Of a stretch of DNA of 64,000 nt, positions 17,879-28,400 are shown in pieces. Source of the DNA: Bacteroidota bacterium. GTDB lineage: Bacteria > Bacteroidota > Bacteroidia > AKYH767-A > 2013-40CM-41-45. A model generated the notes under the pieces. It was not told the DNA's origin, ran no database searches, and was given only the letters and a program-made list of their open reading frames with translations. The stretch covers positions 1 through 64,000 of the forward strand of contig SHNE01000022.1 in NCBI GenBank assembly GCA_004295015.1. Direction: 5' to 3'. The position numbers were made by a program, and so were the translations under genes. The stretch's first letter is position 1, and each line of letters opens with the position of its first letter.

Positions 17879-19555
17879 ATGATTCAAAAAGATCCCGGGC
17901 TTTACGCCTGTAGTTTATTCCTGAGTTTGGATGATGCCGTTATCGAAGAAATTCTTTCAGGCTCAGAAAGTAAAGACTATCCAATCGGGGCAGTTCTCAT
18001 AGAAAAGGGAAAAGTGCCGGACGCATTGTATATAATCCGTAAAGGGAAAGTAGGGATTTATAATGAAGATATATTGCTTGCTCAGTTGGAGCCTTACTCC
18101 ATCATGGGAGAAAGTTTTCTGGCTGATGCTTCTGCTACTGCCACGACCGTTACATTAACGGATGTTTCTACTATTGAAATCAAGAGGGATCAGTTTTATA
18201 ATCTCTCTGTTAAACATCCGAGACTTGTTTTTAATATTTTCAATATAAATTTCCAGCGCCTCAGAAATTCAAATGATGCGGCCTTAAAAGAGGCGCATGA
18301 GCGGGAGGCTAAACTCGAGAAATTAGTTAACGAGCGGACAAAAGAATTGTTTGAAACGATGGAAGTTTTAAGGTTTACAAACAATGAATTATCTGTCACC
18401 AGGGATAATCTGATCGAAACACAAAAGTTCAGACAGCAGTTCTTAGCGAACATGAGTCATGAGATTCGCACTCCAATGAATGCGATTGTTGGTTTGACAA
18501 ATTTACTTATCAAGAGTCCCCTAAATGAGCAGCAAGAAAAATATTTGAATGTGATCAAGAAAAGCGGAGCTAATCTCCTCGTTATTATAAATGATATTCT
18601 TGATCTGGCAAAAATAGAAAGCGGTAAAATGGAACTTGAGTCTGTTCCTTTCCCACTCATTGCTACTGCGCAAAACATTCAAACCATTCTTAGTTTGAAA
18701 GCAGAGGAGAAGGGTGTTAAAATGTTTGCCGAAATTGCCGAAGATGTGCCTGAATATGTTCTTGGCGATGAAACACGAATTACACAGGTGATTATGAATC
18801 TTGCGGGGAATGCGATAAAATTTACCGAGAAAGGAAGTGTTACTTTGTCCATCAGCGTAGTGAACAAAGATCCGGAAAATTGTTTGGTGTTGTTTAGTTT
18901 GAAAGATACAGGTATTGGTATTCCTGCTGATAAACTTGATACTATTTTTGAAAGTTTTGGTCAGGCATCGTCTGAGACAACCAGAAAATTTGGGGGAACG
19001 GGACTGGGGCTAACGATTTCCCGGCAACTGGTAGAGATGCACGGCGGTGAATTAAAGGTGCGTAGTACCATTGGGAAAGGTTCGGAATTTTACTTTTCCA
19101 TACCGTATAAAATAGGAACAAAACCGCTTGAAGAAGTGAATGGGAAGCTTGGGGAAGATGAAAGACTTAGTGGTAAGAAGATATTACTGGTAGAGGATAA
19201 TGAATTCAATCAAATGGTGGCAGTAGATACTCTTCTGGATCTTTTCCCGGATCTACAGGTGGATGTGGCACTTGATGGAAAAGAAGCCTTGGCCATGCTG
19301 AACTCGAGTGATTACAGCTTTATTTTTATGGATATTCAAATGCCGGTAATGGATGGTTATGAAGCCACTAAGGAAATTCGGAAGCTTAAAGACGAGCATA
19401 AAAAAAATATTCGAATTTGTGCCATGACTGCAAACGTTACCAAGGAAGAGATTGATAAATGTTTATCTGTTGGTATGAATGACTACCTCATGAAACCATT
19501 TGATCAGGAGGTACTGAGAGAGAAAGTGCTTCGGAATGCATTAAATAGTGAGTAA
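17879..19555 (+). CDS. Hybrid sensor histidine kinase/response regulator with cyclic-nucleotide-binding-like domain
   Basis: This 558-aa cytoplasmic protein has no membrane helix. Domains in order are a cNMP-binding-like beta-barrel (about residues 15-120), a coiled-coil linker (140-180), HisKA with phospho-acceptor His194 ('FLANMSHEIRTPMNAIVGL'), HATPase_c with 'GNAIKFTEKGS', 'DTGIGIPADKL' and 'GGTGLGLTIS', and a receiver domain with phospho-acceptor Asp485 ('FIFMDIQMPVMDGYEA') and the conserved 'MTAN' and 'KPFD'. In the cNMP domain the phosphate-binding cassette has Gly77-Glu78 but lacks the Arg that normally contacts the cyclic phosphate, so cAMP binding is doubtful. A phosphorelay His-to-Asp role is clear; no HPt partner is encoded in the window. 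Confidence 0.92.
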   Translation: MIQKDPGLYACSLFLSLDDAVIEEILSGSESKDYPIGAVLIEKGKVPDALYIIRKGKVGIYNEDILLAQLEPYSIMGESFLADASATATTVTLTDVSTIEIKRDQFYNLSVKHPRLVFNIFNINFQRLRNSNDAALKEAHEREAKLEKLVNERTKELFETMEVLRFTNNELSVTRDNLIETQKFRQQFLANMSHEIRTPMNAIVGLTNLLIKSPLNEQQEKYLNVIKKSGANLLVIINDILDLAKIESGKMELESVPFPLIATAQNIQTILSLKAEEKGVKMFAEIAEDVPEYVLGDETRITQVIMNLAGNAIKFTEKGSVTLSISVVNKDPENCLVLFSLKDTGIGIPADKLDTIFESFGQASSETTRKFGGTGLGLTISRQLVEMHGGELKVRSTIGKGSEFYFSIPYKIGTKPLEEVNGKLGEDERLSGKKILLVEDNEFNQMVAVDTLLDLFPDLQVDVALDGKEALAMLNSSDYSFIFMDIQMPVMDGYEATKEIRKLKDEHKKNIRICAMTANVTKEEIDKCLSVGMNDYLMKPFDQEVLREKVLRNALNSE

Positions 19556-19729
19556 GTATTGATTATTGTTGTTTCTGAATATCAAATGTTGCATTCGTGA
19601 ATAAACATATAGCTTATAATTAATATATTTCTATAAAAATCATCGAAGATAGTTCTATCTGTTTCTGTTAAAAAAATCATTTGTATGAAGCAAGCACAGT
19701 TAGAATTACTTTCAGGATCATTGATAACA

Positions 19730-20314
19730 ATGAACAGATACGAGAAAGCAAAAACGGATATACTTGATTATTTAAAATTGAGCCTCCCCGATACTCTTTA
19801 TTATCACAGTTATAGTCATGTATTGGATGTATTAAAGGCAGCGGAATATATTGCCGAAAAGGAAGGTGTAAGCGAGAGTGACCTGGAGCTGCTCCGGATT
19901 GCGGTCCTGTATCACGATTCAGGTTTTACTGTTGATTCAAAGGAACACGAAAAATTGAGTTGTGAAATAGCACATAACCGATTGCCTGCTTTTGGTTTCA
20001 GCTATAATGAGATTGAAAAAATTTGCCATATTATTATGGCCACAAAATACCCTCATGCACCGGCCGGTTTATTGGAGGAAATAATTTGTGATGCTGACCT
20101 CGACTATTTAGGGCGTGATGATTTTTTTGAAATTGGAAGAACATTGCTGAGTGAGCTCAATGAAGCAGGTCGTTTTAAAACAGAAAAAGACTGGAATCAT
20201 TTTCAGGAAAAGTTTCTTAGTTCACATAAATATTTTACAAAAACTGCCAAGGAATTGCGTCGGGATAAAAAACTTGAGCACCTTGAAAAAATAAGAGAAA
20301 GTTTGAAAGAATGA
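19730..20314 (+). CDS. HD-domain phosphohydrolase
   Basis: The product (194 aa from the ATG at 19730) is a metal-dependent HD-superfamily hydrolase. Ligands are visible as 'YYHSYSHVLDV', the eponymous HD in 'AVLYHDSGFTVDSKEHEKL', and the downstream 'CDADLDYLGRDDFFEIG'. A start at 19685 would add 15 residues; the shorter form begins 'MNRYEKAKTDILDYL', as related proteins do. HD hydrolases act on nucleotides or phosphate esters; the substrate cannot be told from the sequence. It lies 130 bp behind the hybrid kinase on the same strand and ends 25 bp from the convergent adenylate cyclase gene. Confidence 0.85.
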   Translation: MNRYEKAKTDILDYLKLSLPDTLYYHSYSHVLDVLKAAEYIAEKEGVSESDLELLRIAVLYHDSGFTVDSKEHEKLSCEIAHNRLPAFGFSYNEIEKICHIIMATKYPHAPAGLLEEIICDADLDYLGRDDFFEIGRTLLSELNEAGRFKTEKDWNHFQEKFLSSHKYFTKTAKELRRDKKLEHLEKIRESLKE

Positions 20315-20338
20315 ATTTAATTCTGTGTAAACGGAGTT

Positions 20339-22351
20339 TTAATTTTTATTTCCGTCAACAAAATACATGTCAATCTCGCCTTTGTTTTTTGCTTTAACTT
20401 TTCCTCTGTGTGTACACTGAAATTTATCTTTAATGAATTCGTATGTCGGGCCACTTATATTTACCCGGCCAACTTCTCCACTTGATTCCATACGTGAAGC
20501 TGTATTTACTGTGTCGCCCCAAATGTCGTAGGCGAATTTTTTAATCCCAACAATCCCTGCAACCACAGGTCCTGTATGTACGCCGAGTCTAAGTTCAAAG
20601 AATGGTTGTCCTTTTGCTTCACGTTCTGCTTTATTTTTGGCAATAAATTCCTGCATTTCCAGGCCTGCTTGCACAACATCAATGGCGTGAGTTGAATTGC
20701 TAACCGGTAAACCCCCTGCACACATATAGCTGTCACCTATGGTTTTTATTTTTTCAATACCATACTTTGTGATGATTTTGTCAAAGGCGCTATAGCAATA
20801 GTTGATTTCCTGAACCAATTCTTCAGGACTAAGTTTTTCACTTGCCTGCGTAAAGTTTTTGAAGTCGGTGAACATTACACTCACAAGATCAAAGCTTTTT
20901 GTTTTAGCTTTTCCTGTAGCTTTAAGTTCTTCTGCAGTTTCTGAAGGCAGGATATTTAGTAATAGTTCATCGCTACGTTGTTTTTCTTTTGTGATTTTCT
21001 TTTTCTGGAAAAACACTACGACCAGAAAGATGCAGACAACAGACAGGCCTCCGATTGTTGCATTCTTAATTACCTTTTGGCGTTGTAAGTCAAGTTCCTG
21101 CAATGCCTTGTCTTTGGTTAGAAGATCAATTTGACCTTGTTTCTTTTGGATGTCGAAGGTGAATTGAAGTCCTTGTAGTTTTTTATCAGTGTCTATATCG
21201 TAAAGCTTGTCTTTTGTTTCTGTGAATAGTTTTTGATAGTTATATGCATTTTTATAATCACCCAATTTCGCATAGGAAAGTGCAAGTCCGCCATAGGTGT
21301 TTTTTAATTCCAGGTTAGTTCCACCCATTTCAATAGCAAGTTTTTCTGCTTCTTTGTATGAGTTAATGGCAAGTTTCGCAGCGCCTTGTTTGAAATAGGT
21401 GTCTCCGATGCCTAATTTAGCCTGAGTCATATCCAATAATGTCTCAAGTTTTTTAGCAATTTCGAATGCTTCGTTTTGATATTTTACGGCTTTGTCAAAT
21501 TCGTTTCTCCGGGCGAAGATGCGGCCAATCCAATTCATGGCTGCCGGTAGGTCTTCACTGTCAACAAAATAATTCCTGGCCTTTTCAAAATAGAATAATG
21601 AAAGGCTGTCTGATTCGTTGGCAATACTGTCAATTTGAAAGTCATTATATGACTTCTTGATTCGGTTTTTTTCCAGGTAGGCAGTGTCTTGTCTGAAATA
21701 GATTTCTCCAATATTAATACATATAGTTCCAAGAGCGTCTTTTGTTTCCCGCTCGTCCTGCTTGGAATAGGCTTCCATAAGAGGGAGGGCTCTAAAATAA
21801 TACTCCAGTGCTTTATCCCAGGTTAGTTCTTTATTGGAATAAACACCTCCAATATTTGAAAGTGCAGATACGATACGAAGTGTATCGTCTAATTTTTCGG
21901 AGACTTGCAGGGATTGTAAATATAAATCCAATGCCTTAGTGTCATCCCCTTGATTAAAATATACTGCACCTTCATTACTCAATATATTTGCCACACCTAC
22001 CTGATCACCAAGAGAATCAAAAAGTGCAAGTGACCGTTCCCAGTATTCCAGAGTTTCGAATGATTTACCTTGTAGGTAGTATCCAATTCCAACAGATTTT
22101 AAAGCGGTTGCTGATCCTTTCAGGTAATTAATTTTGATTGCCAGATCATTTGCCAGGTGTGCAAATCGAATGGATTTTTGGGGATCGCTACCATAATATA
22201 TTTTAGCCAGATCCAGAATCGCCTTTACTTTTGTTGAATCGTCTTTTGCTGTTGTAATGAATTTCTGGAGACTGTCTATTTCAGCTTCTTGAGCATATGT
22301 GAAATTCCTGCCGATAAATATTAGGATAAAGAGGAAGATCCGTTTTTTCAT
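20339..22351 (-). CDS. Class III adenylate cyclase with periplasmic TPR sensor domain
   Basis: This 670-aa protein has a signal-like N-terminus (MKKRIFLFILIFIGRNFTYA). TPR repeats follow (about residues 40-375; e.g. 'GGVYSNKELTWDKALEYYF' and 'AKLGIGDTYFKQGAAKLAI'), then a coiled coil, one membrane helix ('TIGGLSVVCIFLVVVFF') and a C-terminal class III cyclase domain. Catalytic metal Asp residues are in 'SVMFTDFKNFTQASE' and 'KTIGDSYMCAGG'. The base-selecting pair is Lys ('IEKIKTIGD') and Asp ('FAYDIWGDTVNTASRM'), which points to ATP rather than GTP. Conserved Asn and Arg of the second motif are present. The architecture suggests a sensed periplasmic cue controlling cAMP synthesis inside the cell. 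Confidence 0.92.
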   Translation of the reverse strand: MKKRIFLFILIFIGRNFTYAQEAEIDSLQKFITTAKDDSTKVKAILDLAKIYYGSDPQKSIRFAHLANDLAIKINYLKGSATALKSVGIGYYLQGKSFETLEYWERSLALFDSLGDQVGVANILSNEGAVYFNQGDDTKALDLYLQSLQVSEKLDDTLRIVSALSNIGGVYSNKELTWDKALEYYFRALPLMEAYSKQDERETKDALGTICINIGEIYFRQDTAYLEKNRIKKSYNDFQIDSIANESDSLSLFYFEKARNYFVDSEDLPAAMNWIGRIFARRNEFDKAVKYQNEAFEIAKKLETLLDMTQAKLGIGDTYFKQGAAKLAINSYKEAEKLAIEMGGTNLELKNTYGGLALSYAKLGDYKNAYNYQKLFTETKDKLYDIDTDKKLQGLQFTFDIQKKQGQIDLLTKDKALQELDLQRQKVIKNATIGGLSVVCIFLVVVFFQKKKITKEKQRSDELLLNILPSETAEELKATGKAKTKSFDLVSVMFTDFKNFTQASEKLSPEELVQEINYCYSAFDKIITKYGIEKIKTIGDSYMCAGGLPVSNSTHAIDVVQAGLEMQEFIAKNKAEREAKGQPFFELRLGVHTGPVVAGIVGIKKFAYDIWGDTVNTASRMESSGEVGRVNISGPTYEFIKDKFQCTHRGKVKAKNKGEIDMYFVDGNKN

Positions 22352-22427
22352 AGTCAGATAAAGTAGATAATAGACCTTAAAATTGAATTAAAGGATAATG
22401 CGAGGTCTTCTGAACAGAAATGCAATG

Positions 22428-22462
22428 TAAAAAAAAGAGGGTTATAAAACCCTCTTTTTTTA
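22428..22462 (-). terminator. Intrinsic terminator of the giant protease gene
   Basis: A GAGGG/CCCTC stem extended by complementary A and T runs (22431-22441 with 22450-22460) surrounds an 8-nt loop. It lies about 20 bp beyond the stop at 22481. The A/T flanks make it potentially bidirectional. Confidence 0.8.
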
Positions 22463-22480
22463 TTTGTTAATCGCTGTTTA

Positions 22481-25400
22481 TTATTTTCGTATGACGAAAA
22501 ACTTTTGCACCGATTTTTTTCCATCCATTGTGACTGCAAGGAAATAAACTCCCGGTGACCACAATGAAGATTCAATATTCAGGCTATGTTCGCTATTTGC
22601 TTCAACGAATCTGTCGAACAATACTTCTGATCTGGATCCATTGATTTGATATACTTCAATTAGCACCTGATCGCTTGTACCTGTGATAAATTTTAACACT
22701 GCATCTCTTGTGGCTGGATTAGGATATAGTTGGAAACTCATTACTTCATCCATTTCAGGTGCTTCCAAGCGGCAGTTAGTATTTACCGAAACTGATTTGT
22801 TTTTAGGTAAACTTAAACCGCAAAGGTTTTCTGCACGTACAGTTAGTGTTGTTGAATTTGAAGTTCCCGGACTAAAGTTAACAAGGGCTGTTGTGCCTGT
22901 TCCCTGAGGTGTAGGAATAACTCCATTTGTTGCATACCAGTGATACGTTATGGTTCCGGGTACTGTAGATGCTGTATATAGTACAGAGCTTTGGCTCTTG
23001 CAAGAAGTTGCCGGCCCATCAAGACTTGCCGGAGCCACAAGTAATGCAGAGACAGGTAAGCAACGTGATATGGAAGCTCCGCATGCATTGGTTGCGCTTA
23101 CGCATATAGTACCATTACCTGTGAAGGCTGCAGTATAGTTTACGGTTATAGATGTACCTGTGTTTGAGATAATATTAACGCCTGAAGGTACAGTCCAGTT
23201 ATATCCTGTAGCTCCGGTTACGGAAGCTATACTGTATGTTACACCGTTGGTCAGACATAATCCTGTATATGGTCCGGTAATTCCTCCCGGTTGTCCGGGG
23301 ATGGATCTGATTGTAAATTCACGAGTAAATGTTCCACATGCATTACTTGTGGATATCGATAACACTCCACTGGTAAACGATGGTCCAAAATTGAAGCTTG
23401 CGCTTGTACCGTTTTGCGAAGCAACACTCACATTGCCGCTAACTACCTGCCAATTGTAAGTGTCAGTCCCGATAACAGGTGCCATTGAATAAACTACTCC
23501 ATTGGTTCCTGCACAAACGTAAGTAGGTCCATTAACTGCATTGCCATTTACAGGAAGTCCCGTAATAGTCATTGATCTTGTTGAAGTACTTCCCAGGCAA
23601 TTAGATGCATAAACCATTACTCGTCCTTGTCCAAATGTTTCATTAACACTCACCACGATCGAATTGGTACCTTGCCCGCTTAGCAATGTAGCACCTGATC
23701 CGGTTACTGTCCATGTATAACTGGTCGCATTTTGTAGCGGACTAATTGAATAAGTATGAAGGGCAGGTCCGCATGCTATGGATGGTCCGGCAATGAATCC
23801 CGGATTTGATGGTCTAAGAGAAAGCACGATGATATTTGTGCTGGATATTTGACCACTACCACATAAGTTTTCAGGCTGAACACTCAAGAAGCCACCATTG
23901 AAGGTGCTTGAGAAGGAGAGTGTAATTGAAGTTGTAGTCGAAGACCCTGTAGCTCCTGCAGGTACTGTCCATACATATGAAGTAGCACCTGAGACCGGAG
24001 CGATAGAATAAGTGACGCTGGTACTGCGACACGCTCCAGGAGGTCCTAAAATTGCTCCTGCAGGATCAGGCGGAACACCGGATCCGTTTACGGTTACATT
24101 TACAACTCCGGTACATCCGGCTGCATCTGTAATCGTCGCGGAATAAGGTCCTGCAGACAAGCCGGTAGCAGTTTGTAAAGTTTGTCCATTCGACCACAGG
24201 TACGTATAAGGAGCAGATCCACCGGTAGGGTTTACCGTAGCAGTTGCATTCGCTAATCCGCAAATTTCACTCGTACTGCTGGCTGTACCTTCTACTTTAG
24301 TTGGTTCCAGTAATTCGAAGGTGCCTGTGGCAATATTGCCATTATCATCAATTACAGTAAATGTTTGTACGCCTGCCACAACTCCACATACATTTCCGGT
24401 ACCGATATAAGGAGCAGTTCCACCGGTTACGGTGACATTAACACATCCCGTTCCGTTGAAACACTGTATCGGACTTGCCTCTTCAACCGTTACGTTGATA
24501 ACAGGCGGAAGCATGGTCAGTGTACCAAGACCGTAGGTGATATCAAAATTATTTGTTGAAAGCAATGCGCCCGGAACAATCTTGTGTACGCCGGCTGTAG
24601 TACCGGTGATCATATTAATTGAATAGAACGTTTCCAGTGAATCTCCCGGAGGGGCATTTACATCTTCTTCATCGATGATTACAAGCACGTCATCATGTGA
24701 AGGATCATCAACGTCAACACTATTGACAATTGCTCTGCCATTCACAATGGCCCGAGCATTAACGATTGGCCGGCCATTGACGATAGCCCTTCCGTTCACG
24801 ATAGCTCTTGCATTTACAATAGCTCTTGCATTTACAATAGGCCTTGCGTTCGCAAGAGGTGCAGAGTCAGGATTTAATTGATAGTTAAAGATAGATTCAA
24901 CAGCTACATCAATAATATTGGTGGTGTCATATTCAACTATGTTGTTGACAATAGCTCTTGCATTTACAATTGGTCTTCCATTCACAATAGCTCTTGCACT
25001 TACCATGAAGCTTAATGTTTCTATATCTGCATTAACGATGGCGCGTCCATTAACGATTGCTCTTGCATCGACTAGGGCAGTAGCATTCTCAGCAAGGTTG
25101 TCTTGATGTTCGTTAACAAGGTCAGTGAGGAATATCGCGCGGATGGCCGGTTCAATTTTCGAATCGTCATAATTATAGCTAAAGGAGAATCCATTAATTT
25201 TTTGCCCTTCCGTTAGGGTGGTATCATTTGGTGTAATTTCCAAAGGAAGTTTTTCGATTGACAAAATTGCGTTGACGAAACTGAAATTATATTGTTCAAG
25301 AATTCCGACATCAATGCTGTCAGCCGGATTCAAAACGCGCATTGAAGGTTGGATGAAATACGAACCAACATTACTCAGGCTGTGAGCCGGGGTAAGAAAA

Positions 25401-28400
25401 AAGATTGTGTCTAATCCAATATCAGACATAGTCAAACCCGTATTTGCAAGCGGTATGCTGTCAATTGTTACTGATACAGAAAAAGCCGGAAGCGTTTCAC
25501 CAAATCTTTTTGATGTGTCATTTGCTGTAACAATGACCATGTGTTTAGTGCTTGGGAAGAAGAATGCGGAATCTGAATGGCCACCATCATTCATATTTAT
25601 TGCGGCCGGAGGAGTATAAACTTGCACCGGCGGGTTACCCATAAATGGAGGGAAAGAAGCCAAGAGTTGTGTTGAACTTATCATTGTTGTTGGAAGCGGA
25701 TCACCTCGTAAGAGAACTACGGATGTTGGCGTGTAAAAATGACCGTGAACATTTACATCCATGCTTTGTGTTCCTGCAATAATTGTGGTGTCAACAATAT
25801 TTAAACTACTGATAATTGGTTTACCAATTGCAAACGATTGCAGAGCAGCATCAGCTTGAATAAATCCGAAACCGGTGCTGTCATCATATCCCACTGTAGG
25901 TCCCATTTCAAGAGTGGTAGTTTTGAGAATGGTTCTGATTTCTTCCGGGGTTAATTCAAGGTTGGAGAATTTTCTCTTTCCTTCAATGAGCAATGCAGCT
26001 ACAGCAGCAGCGTGAGGGGCCGCGGCAGAGGTGCCGAAGAAGTTAGGTAATAAATCACCGTCGATATCTGGGCCGCCAAGCATAACTGTTGTATTTCCTC
26101 CATTAGGTCCTACAAAGTCCGGCTTCATCCTATTCACACCATTGATCAAAGCGCCTCCAATTGAAGAGAAAGTAGCAATAGTCGGTTGAGCCAGGGTGTC
26201 GTTGAAGGCAGGTGTATTCAGGTATAAAGCTGCTCCTACTGTCATAGCTCCTGAAGCATTAGCTTGTCCAACAATGGTTGAAGATTCAGTATTGTATTCA
26301 TTAATTACACCTTCACCACGGAAAATAATATACTTGAATTTTACGTTTGAGCTTCCGGCAACTTTTGTGATCATGATATTTGCATCTGTGTTCCCTCTAA
26401 CGGAAAATGACAATACTTCTACCGGATCACCGTTGATGTTATCTCGATTAAAACCGAAGAGTACGACTCCGCCATTATCAACTAAATAAATATCTAAATC
26501 AGTAGCTGCACCAGGCAGTTGTCCCAAAGAATACAAGGAATCTTCCCATTGCAAAACAATAGTATATGCTCCACGAGCAAGTGAGAGATTTTGATAAATA
26601 TCGCCGCCACCAAAATTATGTGGAACGCCAAATACACCAGGGGGAGTTGGGGCCGGTTGGAATGTTCCTTCGTATGATTTTTTTCCGTAGTTACCTGCAG
26701 CAGTGAAATAAGCAGTTCCTAGGTCTGTGACATAGTTTACAGCCTGAGCTACGACACCATCTTGGTAGAATGGTTCTGTGATAAATGTGATATCATCAAC
26801 TATTACGTCACAAAGATCCTCTTCACTTAGTTGCTTGATACCATTTGCTAAGTCACCCGCACTAATGAAGCCGGTTCGAAATGCAAGCTCAGCATCCGGT
26901 GCGACGTCGTGCACAATTTGCAGCATGGCCCGACCTTCATCGGTTCTTAATCCGAAAGGATATTCCTTTCTGACAGTAACAGGGATTGTATGGCCAAACA
27001 GGTTTCCGATTCCCGGCAAATCGCCGTTGCCAACGTCTGTCAATGCCGGATTTCCAATAATTGTGTTATAGCTGTCTGAAAGAACACCAACTTTTACGCC
27101 GGCGCCACTTAATCCGAATGAACTTCTTGCTCTGTCTCCGCGGATGGCAACATCACCATCACTATAAGCCAGCCCTGTTGCTCCGGAACCAATCACCGGT
27201 GGATAATATGGTCTTCCAAAGTTCAATAGCGTTGGGATACTATCAAGTTTTCCAAGATTTCTAATTGGATATTTTCCGGTAATGATCAAGGAGCTAAGAC
27301 CGTTGTCGACGGTATCAGTCAATCCGTAATCAGGTGTAATCAATAATGTATACAAGGAATCACGCATCCCTTCAATTGCAATAAATTCCATGAGTACACT
27401 ATCGCTCCTGAATAAGAGGAGGTTTTCGTTCAAAGTGTCTTGGGCTATTGTATCAACATTCTGAAACAAAGATGTAAGCTCTGAACCAATAATATTTGCA
27501 ACGTGTCCGCTATCGGGTGGTGTAACAGCAGGAACGATACAGGTAATTACGGTAACGTTTGCTGTTGTTACTGCCATACAACCGGATATGTCAGTGACAG
27601 AATAGAAATAAGATCCGGTTAGTAAACCTGTTGTAGCAGCACCTCCCAAAGTGTATGGTGGTGTTCCTCCTGCAGGAGTTAGTGCTACACTTCCGGTGCT
27701 TCCAATACATACATCTTGTGCTGTTGGGTTTGCTGTTAATGTGAGTTGTGAAGCTTGTGTGATTGTCAGGCTACAGGTAGCGCTACAACCATTCGCATCA
27801 GTTACGGTAATTATATAAGTGCCTGCAGAAATTCCGGTAAATGTTCCTGTGCCTGTATATGGGGCTGTTCCACCGGAGGCAGAAACACTGTAGGATCCTG
27901 TATTTTCACCGAAGCAAAGCACATTTGAAATTACAGTACAGGAAGCTGAAAGTGTTTGTGGCTCTGTGATAGTTGCCCCACATGTTGTTTGACACCCATT
28001 CGCATCTTCAACATTATAATAATATGTACCGGCTGATAATCCGCTTAGCGGGTTACCAAAGATTGTATAGGGAGGAGTTCCTCCGCTTGCAGTTACGAGT
28101 GAAACTCCATCGGAAGCACCATTGCAACTAACACCTGAAACCTGCGATCCGAATGCATCCAGATAATCTGGTTCTGTAATAGTCGCTGCAGTTGTTGTAA
28201 TACAACCCAAAGCATCTTCAACAGTATATACAGTAGTACCTGCACTCAGTCCGCTAAATATTCCGGTTCCTGTATAAGGTGCGGTTCCGCCACTTGCATT
28301 TATACTGATTGAACCATTGTTTCCATTCCGGCAACTAACATGATTAATAACTGTCACAGATGCAATTAAATTACAGGAAGGTTCATTTATGGTCACTGAA

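Noticed and set aside
24722-25069. Regular 18-bp repeats that could suggest a CRISPR-like array
   Set aside because: There are no unique spacers, the repeats are directly tandem and in frame, and they encode a conserved hexapeptide. No cas genes are present.
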